A stretch of DNA of 64,000 nt from Salegentibacter echinorum (GCF_900129445.1 NZ_FQVT01000003.1:62001-126000); one strand, 5' to 3'. Positions 9,436 through 19,398 are shown, counted from the stretch's first letter. Translations and numbers: made by a program. Notes: generated by a model not told the origin, from the sequence alone.

Positions 9436-10422
9436 ATGGCAAAAACAATAAACAAAATTGCAGTACTAACATCGGGTGGGGATGCACCTGGTATGAACGC
9501 TGCCATAAGGGCAGTAGTAAGATCCTGTTCCTATTACAATTTAGATTGCATAGGAGTTTATGGGGGTTTTCAAGGGCTTATTGAGGCAGATTTTGAGACG
9601 CTTACGGCGCGTTCTGTAAGAAATATTATCAACAAAGGAGGAACGTTTCTTCAATCTTCCAGGTCTATTGATTTTAAAACTAAAGAAGGTAGAAAAAAAG
9701 CTCATAAAAATTTAACCGATGCGGGCGTAGATGCATTAATTGTGGTTGGTGGCGATGGGACTTTTACAGGAGCCTTACATTTTTATAAAGAATTTGATTT
9801 TCCGGTTGTGGGAATCCCTGCAACTATAGATAACGATATTAACGGTACAGATTGCACCCTTGGTTATGATACTGCTTTAAACACGGTGGTAGAAGCTATA
9901 GATAAAATTCGCGATACTGCCAGTTCACATAACCGTTTATTCCTTATTGAAGTTATGGGGCGTGAAGCAGGTGATATTGCTTTAAATAGTGGTATTGGTG
10001 CTGGAGCTGAAGAAATTTTACTTCCCGAAGAAAAACACGGAATTCAACGTATGATGGATTCTTTGGAGAAAAGTAAGAAGTCTGGGAAAACTTCCAGTAT
10101 TATTGTTGTTGCCGAAGGTGAGAAGAGTGGAAAGAATATTTTTGAACTCGCAGAATTTATTTCAGAAAGCCATAAAGAATATGATATTCGGGTTTCTGTT
10201 TTAGGACATATTCAGCGAGGTGGTTCCCCCAGTTGTTTTGATCGCGTACTTGCCAGTAAACTTGGCGTGGGTGCAGTAGAAGCATTAACCGATGGGGCAA
10301 CCAATATTATGGTGGGATTGTGCCATCAAAAGGTGGTCCATGTTCCGCTTAAAACAGCCCTGAAGTCTGACAGGGAGTTAGATAAAGAATTGAGAAGGGT
10401 GGCAGACATCACTTCAGTTTAA
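9436..10422 (+). CDS. pfkA: ATP-dependent 6-phosphofructokinase
   Basis: Phosphorylates fructose 6-phosphate to fructose 1,6-bisphosphate in glycolysis. Landmarks are TSGGDAPGMNAA (residues 12-23), GGDGT (105-109; the Gly after GGD marks the ATP rather than pyrophosphate type), PATIDNDINGT with the catalytic Asp (about 129-138), EVMGREAGD, and GHIQRGGSPS. At 328 residues it has the usual bacterial length. It lies 16 bp upstream of gap, so the two are probably cotranscribed. Confidence 0.97.
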   Translation: MAKTINKIAVLTSGGDAPGMNAAIRAVVRSCSYYNLDCIGVYGGFQGLIEADFETLTARSVRNIINKGGTFLQSSRSIDFKTKEGRKKAHKNLTDAGVDALIVVGGDGTFTGALHFYKEFDFPVVGIPATIDNDINGTDCTLGYDTALNTVVEAIDKIRDTASSHNRLFLIEVMGREAGDIALNSGIGAGAEEILLPEEKHGIQRMMDSLEKSKKSGKTSSIIVVAEGEKSGKNIFELAEFISESHKEYDIRVSVLGHIQRGGSPSCFDRVLASKLGVGAVEALTDGATNIMVGLCHQKVVHVPLKTALKSDRELDKELRRVADITSV

Positions 10423-10435
10423 AATTAAAATGTAA

Positions 10436-11437
<1,002 letters not shown>

Positions 11438-11450
11438 TATTATTTCTTTA

Positions 11451-11504
11451 AAGCCTGAAGAAAACTATGCATAGACACCAGTCTAAAGCATATTCTTCAG
11501 GCTT
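11451..11504 (+). other. Nested stem-loop between gap and the sugar-kinase gene
   Basis: A 54-base element folds as AAGCCTGAAGAA (11451-11462) with TTCTTCAGGCTT (11493-11504), then an inner TATGC/GCATA, then TAGAC/GTCTA closed by an ACCA tetraloop. It starts 14 bases after the gap stop. The downstream sequence is only moderately T-rich (ATTAATTT), so it may be a weak terminator, a 3' end stabiliser of the gap mRNA, or a processing site. Function unknown. Confidence 0.6.
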
Positions 11505-11525
11505 ATTAATTTAAAGCAAGCACAC

Positions 11526-12383
11526 ATGATATTAATAGCAGACGGTGGTTCAACAAAATGTGATTGGATCTTACTTAGCTCTACTGGCGAAGAGATTTTG
11601 AGAACCCGAACCAAAGGATTAAATCCAGCAGTTTTTTCTGAAGATGTGTTGGAACGACGTGTAGAAGAAAATGCCGATCTAAGGGACGTAAAAGATAAAG
11701 TGGAAAAAGTCCATTTTTATGGTGCCGGTTGCGGTACTGCAGCTCCCAGTAAAAGGTTAGAAGGCATTTTTACCAACTTTTTCACAAATGTTCAGGAAGT
11801 ACTTATTTATGAGGATATGGTTGCAGCTGTATATGCAGCGACCAGAGAGCCGGGTATTGTTTGTATTTTAGGTACCGGTTCCAACAGTTGTTACTTTGAT
11901 GGTAAAGATATTCACCAGGCTGTGAACTCCCTGGGGTATATCCTTATGGATGAGGCCAGTGGAAATTACTTCGGAAAAAGATTGGTAAGGGATTATTACT
12001 ACAAAAGAATGCCCCCGGAATTAGCTGAAGATTTTGCTAAAAAATACAATATGGATTCCGATGAGATTAAAAAGAATCTCTATAGGAAGGATAATCCTAA
12101 CACTTACCTCGCTTCTTTTGCAGAATTTATATTCTCTAACGAGCGAAATGGCTATTTCTATAAATTAGTTCACGAAGGAATTACAGATTTTATGCATTCC
12201 CGTGTACTTTCTTATAAAGAAGCCAGGAGCATGCCAGTTCATTTTATAGGTACTATCGCCTATTTTAGTGAAGATATTATTCGCGCTGTTGCGCAACCAT
12301 ATGGTATTGAAATTGGTAATATTGTTCGCAGGCCTATTGATGGATTGTTAGAGTATTACCGAAATGATGTTCTTAAAGCTTAG
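11526..12383 (+). CDS. BadF/BadG/BcrA/BcrD-type ATPase, N-acetylglucosamine kinase-like
   Basis: A 285-residue ASKHA-fold kinase. The phosphate-1 motif is LIADGGSTKCDW (residues 3-14) and the phosphate-2 region CILGTGSNSCYFDG (about 117-130). Single-domain Bacteroidetes proteins of this kind are commonly called N-acetylglucosamine kinases, which phosphorylate amino sugars on the hydroxyl. Location after pfkA-gap, separated by a structured element, fits carbohydrate metabolism. The substrate is not provable from sequence. Confidence 0.82.
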   Translation: MILIADGGSTKCDWILLSSTGEEILRTRTKGLNPAVFSEDVLERRVEENADLRDVKDKVEKVHFYGAGCGTAAPSKRLEGIFTNFFTNVQEVLIYEDMVAAVYAATREPGIVCILGTGSNSCYFDGKDIHQAVNSLGYILMDEASGNYFGKRLVRDYYYKRMPPELAEDFAKKYNMDSDEIKKNLYRKDNPNTYLASFAEFIFSNERNGYFYKLVHEGITDFMHSRVLSYKEARSMPVHFIGTIAYFSEDIIRAVAQPYGIEIGNIVRRPIDGLLEYYRNDVLKA

Positions 12384-12440
12384 TATTTGATAAAATTCAT
12401 AAAACTTTTTAGTACATTTAAGAAATTATATCTCTCTTAG

Positions 12441-13979
12441 ATGCTTATTAAGGTTTATGGAAGTGCAGTTTTTGGGGTAGAGGCCACAACAATTACTATA
12501 GAGGTGAATGTTGCTACCGGTATTGGTTATCATCTTGTGGGTTTGCCCGATAATGCGGTGAGGGAAAGCAGTTTTAGGATTGCTGCCGCACTTCAAAATA
12601 ATGATTACAAATTCCCCGGAAAAAAGATTATAGTAAATATGGCACCGGCCGATCTAAGGAAAGAGGGATCGGCCTATGATCTTAGCCTTAGTCTTGGGAT
12701 TCTGGCCGCTTCTGGCCAAATTAAAGCAGAAAATATTTCAGATTATCTTATTATGGGAGAGCTTTCCCTGGACGGTAGCCTACAACCCATAAGAGGGGCG
12801 TTACCAATTGCTATAAAAGCAAAAGAAGACGGTTTTAAAGGCTTTATCCTTCCAAAACAGAATGCCAAAGAAGCCGCAATAGTTAGTGGTCTGGAAGTTT
12901 ATGGCGTAGAAAATATTACTGAAGTAATAAATTTTTTCGATACAGGAGCAGTCCTGGAACAAACTATAATCAATACCCGCGAAGAATTTTATAAAAACCT
13001 GGATCATCCTGAACATGATTTTGCCGATGTAAAAGGACAGGAATCTATAAAACGCTGTATGGAAATTGCAGCGGCCGGTGGGCATAATATAATTCTTATA
13101 GGTCCGCCGGGAGCCGGTAAAACCATGCTGGCTAAACGTTTGCCCAGTATTTTACCACCTATGACGCTTAGGGAGGCATTGGAAACTACAAAAATACACA
13201 GCGTGGTAGGTCGCATTAAAGAGCACGTGGGGTTGATGTCTCAGCGTCCTTTTAGGAGCCCACACCACACGATTTCAGATGTAGCTTTAGTAGGAGGCGG
13301 TGCTTATCCGCAACCGGGGGAGATTTCACTTTCTCATAATGGTGTACTATTTTTAGATGAATTACCTGAATTTAAACGCGGAGTTTTAGAAGTGATGCGG
13401 CAACCTTTGGAGGATAGGGAAGTTACTATTTCCCGGGCAAAATTTACAGTAACCTATCCATCCAGTTTTATGCTGGTAGCGAGTATGAATCCCAGTCCCA
13501 GTGGTTATTTTAACGATCCCGATGCCCCGGCAACCTCTTCGCCGGCCGAAATGCAACGTTATTTGGGTAAAATAAGTGGTCCGCTTTTAGACCGTATAGA
13601 TATTCATATTGAAGTGACGCCCGTTCCGTTCGATAAGTTAAGCGAGGAACGTCGCGGTGAAACGAGTGTGGAGATTAGAAAAAGGGTGACCAGGGCCCGG
13701 CAATTGCAAACAGAAAGGTTTCAGGAGTCAGATACGGTGCATTATAACGCGCAAATGAATGTGAAGCAAATAAGAAAGTATTGCGCGTTAGATGAAGCTT
13801 CAAAAAGCTTACTCAAAACAGCGATGGAGCGCTTAAACCTCTCGGCCCGGGCTTATGATAGGATTTTAAAAGTTTCACGCACTATTGCCGATTTAGAAAA
13901 TTCAGCAAACATACAGGGGAGTCATATTAGTGAAGCGATACAATATCGCAGCCTGGACCGCGATGGTTGGTTGGGTTGA
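12441..13979 (+). CDS. comM: YifB/ComM-family Mg-chelatase-like AAA ATPase
   Basis: A 512-residue ATPase with an N-terminal Lon-protease-like (ChlI) domain (about residues 1-170), Walker A GPPGAGKT at 221-228, Walker B GVLFLDELPEF near 300, sensor region RDVASMNPSPSG-like (VASMNPSPSG), and a C-terminal Mg-chelatase subdomain ending with the LNLSARAYDRILKVSRTIAD signature. In transformable bacteria ComM is a hexameric helicase that aids branch migration when taken-up DNA is integrated. Full length, 57 bp after the kinase gene. Confidence 0.93.
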   Translation: MLIKVYGSAVFGVEATTITIEVNVATGIGYHLVGLPDNAVRESSFRIAAALQNNDYKFPGKKIIVNMAPADLRKEGSAYDLSLSLGILAASGQIKAENISDYLIMGELSLDGSLQPIRGALPIAIKAKEDGFKGFILPKQNAKEAAIVSGLEVYGVENITEVINFFDTGAVLEQTIINTREEFYKNLDHPEHDFADVKGQESIKRCMEIAAAGGHNIILIGPPGAGKTMLAKRLPSILPPMTLREALETTKIHSVVGRIKEHVGLMSQRPFRSPHHTISDVALVGGGAYPQPGEISLSHNGVLFLDELPEFKRGVLEVMRQPLEDREVTISRAKFTVTYPSSFMLVASMNPSPSGYFNDPDAPATSSPAEMQRYLGKISGPLLDRIDIHIEVTPVPFDKLSEERRGETSVEIRKRVTRARQLQTERFQESDTVHYNAQMNVKQIRKYCALDEASKSLLKTAMERLNLSARAYDRILKVSRTIADLENSANIQGSHISEAIQYRSLDRDGWLG

Positions 13980-14112
13980 TGTTTCTTCAGAAATAAGTAT
14001 TTAACCATTCCAAGTAGTCGATAATTTTAGAACAACTATGTAAGTATTTAAATTATATTTACTTTTTGTTTACCATTATAAAAAATAGAAGCTTATTTTA
14101 AGACCAACCACT

Positions 14113-15264
14113 ATGAAAAAAGTTTTTTTGCTGCTACTGGGTGTATTGATATGTTCTTGCAAAGGAGATCCAAAAGTTGAAACTAAAACAGAAATGAACA
14201 TCGATAGTATTAATGAAGCAGATTCTTTAAGTATAAATTTGTTAACAGAAGAGAAAATAGTATTCACTTTGTCTGAAGCCAATAAACTGGCCGAAATGCC
14301 TTTAAGCTGCCTTAATACCGAATATCCCAATAAATTAAACCAGGTTTTAGAAAATGAAAAGGCCCTGGGAGAGCCTTCAGAATTACATCCGGCGTTTTAT
14401 GGTTGTTTCGATTGGCATTCTTCGGTACACGCACATTGGTCTTTGGTTAGTCTTTTAAAGCAATTTCCAGATTTGGAAAAAGCAGCTGAAATTAGAAAAA
14501 AGCTTCAGGAATCGCTTTCAAAAAAGAATATCCAGGGGGAAATTGCCTATTTTAAGCGAAAAGAAAGTGGTTCTTTTGAGCGTACTTATGGGTGGGCCTG
14601 GCTTTTAAAACTTTCAGAAGAAATTGAAACCTGGGAAGATCCTATGGCTAAAGAACTGGAAAATAATTTAGCTCCTTTAACCAGTCTTATCGTAGAAAAA
14701 TACCTTGAATTTTTGCCAAAACTAAATTATCCAATTAGGGTAGGGGAGCATTCTAATACTGCATTCGGACTTAGTTTTGCTTACGATTATGCACAGGCAA
14801 CTAAAAAAGATAGCCTTATGGGTGTTGTTTCTAAAAAAGCCCGTGATTTTTATTTAAATGATGATAATTGTCCCTTGGGTTGGGAACCCAGTGGCTTCGA
14901 CTTTCTTTCACCCTGTCTCGAAGAGGTAAGTATTATGCGAAGGGTGCTGCCGAAAAATGCCTTTCAAATGTGGCTGGGTGATTTTATGCCACAACTTAAA
15001 AAGGCCGATTTTAATATTCCGGTAGCCGAAGTTTCAGATAGGACCGATGGTAAATTAGTACATCTCGACGGACTCAATTTTAGCAGGGCCTGGGTCTTTT
15101 ATGACCTTATTAGTAAATACCCCGATTTGTTTTCCCACCTACAGCCATTAGCCAATAGGCATATAAAAAAGTCTTTTCCCAATGTAGTGGGCGATAGCTA
15201 TGAAGGTGGGCATTGGTTGGGTACTTTTGCTATTTATGCCCTGCAGGAATCTAAAGATATTTAG
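14113..15264 (+). CDS. DUF2891 family lipoprotein
   Basis: A 383-residue protein with a lipoprotein signal peptide (KKVFLLLLGVLICSC, Cys about residue 16). The mature part matches DUF2891: HPAFYGCFDWHSSVHAHWSL (about 95-114), YGWAWLLKLSEEIE, GEHSNTAFGLSFAYDYA, SGFDFLSPCLEE, and the FSRAWVFYDL tail. Function is not established; the alpha/alpha-barrel look and conserved His/Asp/Trp suggest a carbohydrate- or peptide-acting enzyme, but that is speculation. The stop overlaps the transporter start (TAGTG), and the pxp genes follow, so it is the first gene of a probable pyroglutamate operon. Confidence 0.85.
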   Translation: MKKVFLLLLGVLICSCKGDPKVETKTEMNIDSINEADSLSINLLTEEKIVFTLSEANKLAEMPLSCLNTEYPNKLNQVLENEKALGEPSELHPAFYGCFDWHSSVHAHWSLVSLLKQFPDLEKAAEIRKKLQESLSKKNIQGEIAYFKRKESGSFERTYGWAWLLKLSEEIETWEDPMAKELENNLAPLTSLIVEKYLEFLPKLNYPIRVGEHSNTAFGLSFAYDYAQATKKDSLMGVVSKKARDFYLNDDNCPLGWEPSGFDFLSPCLEEVSIMRRVLPKNAFQMWLGDFMPQLKKADFNIPVAEVSDRTDGKLVHLDGLNFSRAWVFYDLISKYPDLFSHLQPLANRHIKKSFPNVVGDSYEGGHWLGTFAIYALQESKDI

Positions 15265-16487
15265 TGCGAAACTTTATAAAAAACCTTGGTCCCGGCATCC
15301 TGGTTTCGGCTGCATTTATTGGTCCCGGAACGGTGACGGTTTGTACCCTGGCTGGCGTAGAATTTGGGTATGGCTTGCTATGGGCTTTACTGCTTTCTAT
15401 ACTTTCCTGCCTTGTTTTACAGGAAATGGCAGCGCGCCTGGGGATTATTTCCCAGAAAGGTCTAAGTGAAGTACTGCGGGAAGAAATAAAGCACCCTGTA
15501 GTCAAAATTTTGGCCCTTACACTAATATTTTCGGCTATTGTGATTGGAAATGCCTCTTATGAAGCCGGAAATATTACCGGTGCCGTTTTAGGTGCCGAAG
15601 CACTTTTTGGCGTGCAGAAACTGCAGCTGGGGGATTTTTCACTCAATCTTTGGAGTTTACTAATTGGCGCGATAGCCTTTGCGTTGCTTTATTCTGGCAA
15701 TTATAAAAGGCTTGAGAAGATTTTTATTGGCCTGGTGTTGCTTATGAGTTTCAGCTTCGTATTAACAGCCATACTCACCCGACCAAATCTTACAGCACTG
15801 TTAAAAGGCTTTGTGCCGTCAATTAATTCTACCACGGGTTTGCTTGGTGTAATGGCAATTGTTGGCACTACAGTAGTTCCTTATAACCTTTTTCTGCACG
15901 CTTCCCTTGTTAGTGAGAAGTGGAAAAGCCCATCTGCTTTACCTATAGCAAGAAAAGAACTTCTGGTGTCCATTCTTCTTGGAGGGATGGTTTCCATGGC
16001 TATTTTAGTTAGTGCTGCTTCGGCTGGTTTTTCAAATATTGACTCGGCGGCGTCCATGGCGGTGAGTTTAGAGCCGCTATTTGGTAGTTATGCCACCTGG
16101 TTTATGTCCCTTGGGTTAATGGCAGCCGGAATTACCTCGTCAATCACAGCGCCCCTTGCAGCCGCTTATGTGGTAAAAGGATGTTTTGGCTGGAATGGCG
16201 GATTACGAGCAGCAAAGTTCAAAATGATTTGGGCTTTTGTCTTGTTAATGGGGGTTTTCTTTTCTTCCCTAAAGATCAATCCGATAGAAATCATACGTTT
16301 TGCTCAAGTTGCAAATGGGATTTTATTGCCCGTTATCGCTATTTTCTTATTTTGGATAGCTAATAAAGCTTCGGTGTTGGGAGAAAACCGAAATTCTAAA
16401 TGGCAAAACCTCCTGGGTGCTATTGTAATTGCAATTGCAATGTTTTTGGGTTTTAAGGCGATATTAAGCGTATTACAGAATTTTTAA
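15264..16487 (+). CDS. NRAMP-fold transporter lacking the canonical metal ligands
   Basis: A 407-residue LeuT-fold membrane protein of the NRAMP family with about 11 membrane segments. GTG start overlapping the upstream stop. Canonical NRAMP metal transporters carry DPGN in TM1 and MPHN in TM6; here TM1 reads FIGPGTVT (residues 19-26) and TM6 reads VVPYNLFLH (204-212). The metal-binding Asp, Asn and Met are therefore Gly, Thr and Val, and the His is Tyr. With pxpABC downstream in the same direction, transport of 5-oxoproline or another organic substrate is more plausible than Mn/Fe uptake; this is inference. Confidence 0.85.
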   Translation: MRNFIKNLGPGILVSAAFIGPGTVTVCTLAGVEFGYGLLWALLLSILSCLVLQEMAARLGIISQKGLSEVLREEIKHPVVKILALTLIFSAIVIGNASYEAGNITGAVLGAEALFGVQKLQLGDFSLNLWSLLIGAIAFALLYSGNYKRLEKIFIGLVLLMSFSFVLTAILTRPNLTALLKGFVPSINSTTGLLGVMAIVGTTVVPYNLFLHASLVSEKWKSPSALPIARKELLVSILLGGMVSMAILVSAASAGFSNIDSAASMAVSLEPLFGSYATWFMSLGLMAAGITSSITAPLAAAYVVKGCFGWNGGLRAAKFKMIWAFVLLMGVFFSSLKINPIEIIRFAQVANGILLPVIAIFLFWIANKASVLGENRNSKWQNLLGAIVIAIAMFLGFKAILSVLQNF

Positions 16488-16574
16488 TGCTGCTGAAAAT
16501 ATAGTTGTAGCGATGTTTTCTCATATCCATTTTGAATGGGTAACTTGAAGTTTACTAATCTAAAAGTATAAATT

Positions 16575-17315
16575 ATGAAAGAAATCCACATTAACTGCGA
16601 TTTAGGTGAAGGCGGAGATTTTGATGCAGCGCTTATGCCGCATATTTCTGCCTGTAATATTGCCTGTGGCGGCCACGCAGGAAATTTAGAAACCATGCGT
16701 GACACTATTCGTTTAGCAATGGAAAACAATGTTGAAATTGGTGCGCATCCTTCATACCCAGACAAGGAAAATTTTGGTCGGAAACCAATGGATATTTCTT
16801 CGGAAGAATTAAAGCGAACGGTAGTCGCCCAGATTTTAAGTTTAAAACAATTGGCCGAAGCAGATGGGGTAAAACTCACTCATGTAAAACCCCATGGAGC
16901 ACTTTATAACGAAGCTGTAAAAGATGAAAAAACTGCCAAAATTATTGTAGATGCGATGCTTGAATTCGACCAGAATTTAGCATTATTTTGTCCGCAAAAT
17001 TCAGTAATTTCTAACCTGGCTATGGGAAAAATTACGGTTGTTTTTGAAGCCTTTGCAGACCGAAATTACACCACAAATTATCAACTTGTTTCCCGGTCTA
17101 AACCCAATGCTTTAATCACCGAAAAAGAAGCGGTTTTTAAGCATGTTTTTTCAATGTTTTCTGAAGGGAAAATACACTGTGAAAACGGAGAGAAATTAGA
17201 CTGTAAAGCGGGTACTTTTTGCTTGCATAGCGACACACCAAATTCGGTAGAAATCATGTTATTTTTACGTAAAAAGTTTGCAGAAAAATCTGTAAAAATC
17301 AAGCACGCTCAATGA
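16575..17315 (+). CDS. pxpA: 5-oxoprolinase subunit A (LamB/YcsF family)
   Basis: With PxpB and PxpC it forms the widespread prokaryotic ATP-dependent 5-oxoprolinase, which opens pyroglutamate to glutamate. Family landmarks: INCDLGEGGDFD (residues 5-16), HISACNIACGGHAGN (about 24-38), EIGAHPSYPDKENFGR, and VKPHGALYNEA. It is 246 residues, the usual length. Stop and pxpB start overlap by four bases (ATGA), so the subunits are translationally coupled. Confidence 0.95.
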   Translation: MKEIHINCDLGEGGDFDAALMPHISACNIACGGHAGNLETMRDTIRLAMENNVEIGAHPSYPDKENFGRKPMDISSEELKRTVVAQILSLKQLAEADGVKLTHVKPHGALYNEAVKDEKTAKIIVDAMLEFDQNLALFCPQNSVISNLAMGKITVVFEAFADRNYTTNYQLVSRSKPNALITEKEAVFKHVFSMFSEGKIHCENGEKLDCKAGTFCLHSDTPNSVEIMLFLRKKFAEKSVKIKHAQ

Positions 17316-18043
17316 AAGGTTTTCCAAAGATAAGTCCTATGGGGGAGCGCGGGGTCCTCATAGAATTTGCTCCTATAATTGATGAAATACTACTTCAGGA
17401 GATATTGTTCTTCAAGAATAAACTTGAAAATTTATATATTAAAGCAAATGTTGAAGTAATTAACACATATAACTCGTTATTAATTAACTACCTGTTTAGT
17501 ATAGAAGATGTCTATGGTGAAATTTCTAAGCTTAAAAAGCTGTTTGAAAATGCTAAGATAGAAAAAATAAGTGACCAGAAAATTGTTTACTTGCCGGTTT
17601 GTTATGACGAGGATTTTGGTTGGGATTTAGAATTCATTTCCAAAGAAAAAGACCTGACTAAAGAGGAAGTAATTAGCTTGCATACAGCCCCGCTCTACAC
17701 CGTTTATTTTATAGGTTTTTTACCCGGGTTTTTATACCTGGGCGGCCTGGATGAAAAGCTACAAATTTCCCGTAAAAAACAACCGCGTTTAAAGATCGAA
17801 AAAGGAGCGGTTGGAATAGGCGAAAACCAGACGGGAATTTATCCAAAATCGAGTCCCGGCGGATGGCAAATTTTGGGAAATTGTCCCGTTAATTTATTTG
17901 ATAAAAATGCTAATCCGCCCTTTGAAATTTCTTCTGGAGACAAGGTGAAATTTGAGAGGGTGTCTAAAGCCGAATTTCAGGAAATTCGAGAACAAATTTT
18001 AGAAGGAAAATTTCAGTTAAAAAAGGAAAAATATGAAGGCTAA
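17312..18043 (+). CDS. pxpB: 5-oxoprolinase subunit B (KipI-like)
   Basis: A 243-residue carboxyltransferase subdomain C/D protein. Landmarks are MGERGVLIEF at the N-terminus, LPVCYDEDFGWDLE near residue 95, the YTVYFIGFLPGFLYLGGL block, and GAVGIGENQTGIYPKSSPGG then WQILG. It overlaps pxpA by 4 bp and pxpC by 11 bp. Older names for homologues (KipI, kinase inhibitor) reflect one Bacillus observation; here the oxoprolinase role follows from the full pxpABC set. Confidence 0.95.
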   Translation: MKGFPKISPMGERGVLIEFAPIIDEILLQEILFFKNKLENLYIKANVEVINTYNSLLINYLFSIEDVYGEISKLKKLFENAKIEKISDQKIVYLPVCYDEDFGWDLEFISKEKDLTKEEVISLHTAPLYTVYFIGFLPGFLYLGGLDEKLQISRKKQPRLKIEKGAVGIGENQTGIYPKSSPGGWQILGNCPVNLFDKNANPPFEISSGDKVKFERVSKAEFQEIREQILEGKFQLKKEKYEG

Positions 18044-18902
18044 ACTTAAAGTTTTACAACCGGGATTACTTTCCACAATTCAGGATTTTGGGAGACGCGG
18101 ATTTCAAAAATATGGAGTTCCCAGTAGTGGCGCTATGGATAAAAACGCTTCGAAAACCGCGAATCTTATTTTACAAAATGATGCTAATGCGGCTACTTTA
18201 GAAATTACTCAAATGGGACCAAAGCTGGAATTTGAAGCAGCGGCAAAAATTGCAATTTCCGGTGCCGATTTATCTCCAAAACTTAATGATTCTAAAATTG
18301 AAAATAATGAAATTATAAAAGCTGAAGCCGGGGATATTCTTTCTTTTGGAAGACCAATTATAGGAATGCGGGCTTACTTAGCTATAAAAAACGGTTTTCA
18401 ATTGGAAAAAATCCTGGAAAGTAGAAGTTGGTATGCTGAAATTACCGAAAACACAAAACTGGAAAAAGGAATGACCTTAACCTATTTATCTTCCGAAGAA
18501 GAAAAAATTGAAACCCATACTTCGGTTAAGTACAACGATGCTTATCTGGAAAGTGAAAATTTGAGTGTTTTTCCCGGTCCCGAGTATGATAACCTGCCGG
18601 AAACTTTAAAAAGTCATCTAAGACAAAGCGCGTTTAGCCTGGATAAAAACAACAACCGAATGGCGATTCAATTGAGTGAAATTTTAAAAAATGAACTCGA
18701 TCCTATTATTACGGGACCTGTTCTACCGGGAACTGTACAGTTAACCCCAGGAGGAAAATTAATAGTCCTGATGCGTGACTGCCAAACTACCGGGGGATAT
18801 CCACGGGTACTGCAGTTGAGCGAAGATGCCATAAACACCATAGCACAAAAAAAGACCGGTGATAAAATTAGGTTTAAAAGCGCCCCGATCCCCAAAGGAT
18901 GA
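18033..18902 (+). CDS. pxpC: 5-oxoprolinase subunit C (KipA-like)
   Basis: A 289-residue carboxyltransferase subdomain A/B protein. It has LKVLQPGLLSTIQDFGRRGF (residues 4-23), GVPSSGAMDKNASKTAN, FPGPEYDNLP, SEILKNELDPIITGPVLPGT then VQLTPGGKLIVLMRDCQTTG, all typical of biotin-independent allophanate-hydrolase-subunit-2-like proteins. Last gene of the DUF2891-NRAMP-pxpABC unit, with a weak terminator after it. Confidence 0.95.
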   Translation: MKAKLKVLQPGLLSTIQDFGRRGFQKYGVPSSGAMDKNASKTANLILQNDANAATLEITQMGPKLEFEAAAKIAISGADLSPKLNDSKIENNEIIKAEAGDILSFGRPIIGMRAYLAIKNGFQLEKILESRSWYAEITENTKLEKGMTLTYLSSEEEKIETHTSVKYNDAYLESENLSVFPGPEYDNLPETLKSHLRQSAFSLDKNNNRMAIQLSEILKNELDPIITGPVLPGTVQLTPGGKLIVLMRDCQTTGGYPRVLQLSEDAINTIAQKKTGDKIRFKSAPIPKG

Positions 18903-18908
18903 GAAGCA

Positions 18909-18940
18909 TAACCCTGAAAAAGTAAGGTTAATTTTTTCTT
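18909..18940 (+). terminator. Weak Rho-independent terminator after pxpC
   Basis: TAACC (18909-18913) and GGTTA (18926-18930) form a short stem followed by ATTTTTTCTT. The stem is only 5 bp, so efficiency is doubtful. Confidence 0.4.
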
Positions 18941-19060
18941 TGTACTTATGTTAAGCTGAATTTATTTTAACGTTTAACTTGATAAATGTTCGAATAAAGT
19001 TCGTAATAGGTTCTGAATGAAGTTCAGGTTGAAAAATTACTTTAAGCAAAGAGGTGAGAA

Positions 19061-19171
19061 TTCCCCCTTCGGGGGTTAGGGGGCTTTCACTAATAAAAAA
19101 GTGCCGTTTTGGATATATAGAAATCCGATTACCCTACCAATCGAACCTCACACCATAAACGACACTTTTTT
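19061..19171. repeat. GC-rich hairpin and long imperfect inverted repeat
   Basis: The gap 18903-19398 has no gene. At 19061-19080 a CCCCCTTCGGGGG hairpin is followed by TTAGGGGG, a common Bacteroidetes intergenic motif type. At 19095-19112 AAAAAAGTGCCGTTTTGG is mirrored at 19153-19171 by CCATAAACGACACTTTTTT (about 80% complementary), with an inner CGATT/AATCG hairpin near 19126-19143. It looks like a cruciform-type repeat or the stump of a small element. No coding potential. Confidence 0.5.
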
Positions 19172-19327
19172 GCCCCAAAACATTTTAGCTACCTAAAATG
19201 ACTATGTCAAATGTAGTTTAAGAGCTTAGCGTTCACAAGGGGAAAAATCCCCTTTTTCTAAAAACTCGCTGCCTGTAAGGGTAGAACAGCTATATTTTTT
19301 TTAATCCTAGCTGGAAGAACAAAAAAC

Positions 19328-19358
19328 TTTGGCTAATTCAATTTTTCGGTTAAATTTA
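19328..19358 (+). promoter_or_regulatory. Bacteroidetes-type promoter of the signalling operon
   Basis: TTTG (19328-19331), 19 bases, then TAAATTTA (19351-19358) fits the Bacteroidetes sigma-A consensus TTTG-N19-TAnnTTTG with one mismatch. The start codon of the first gene lies about 40 bases downstream. Confidence 0.6.
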
Positions 19359-19398
19359 CTTTAACATAATTTTAAACCAACCAATCGATTAAACTCTT

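Noticed and set aside
12801-13216. Open frames antisense to comM
   Set aside because: Shadow frames with no family resemblance opposite a conserved ATPase.
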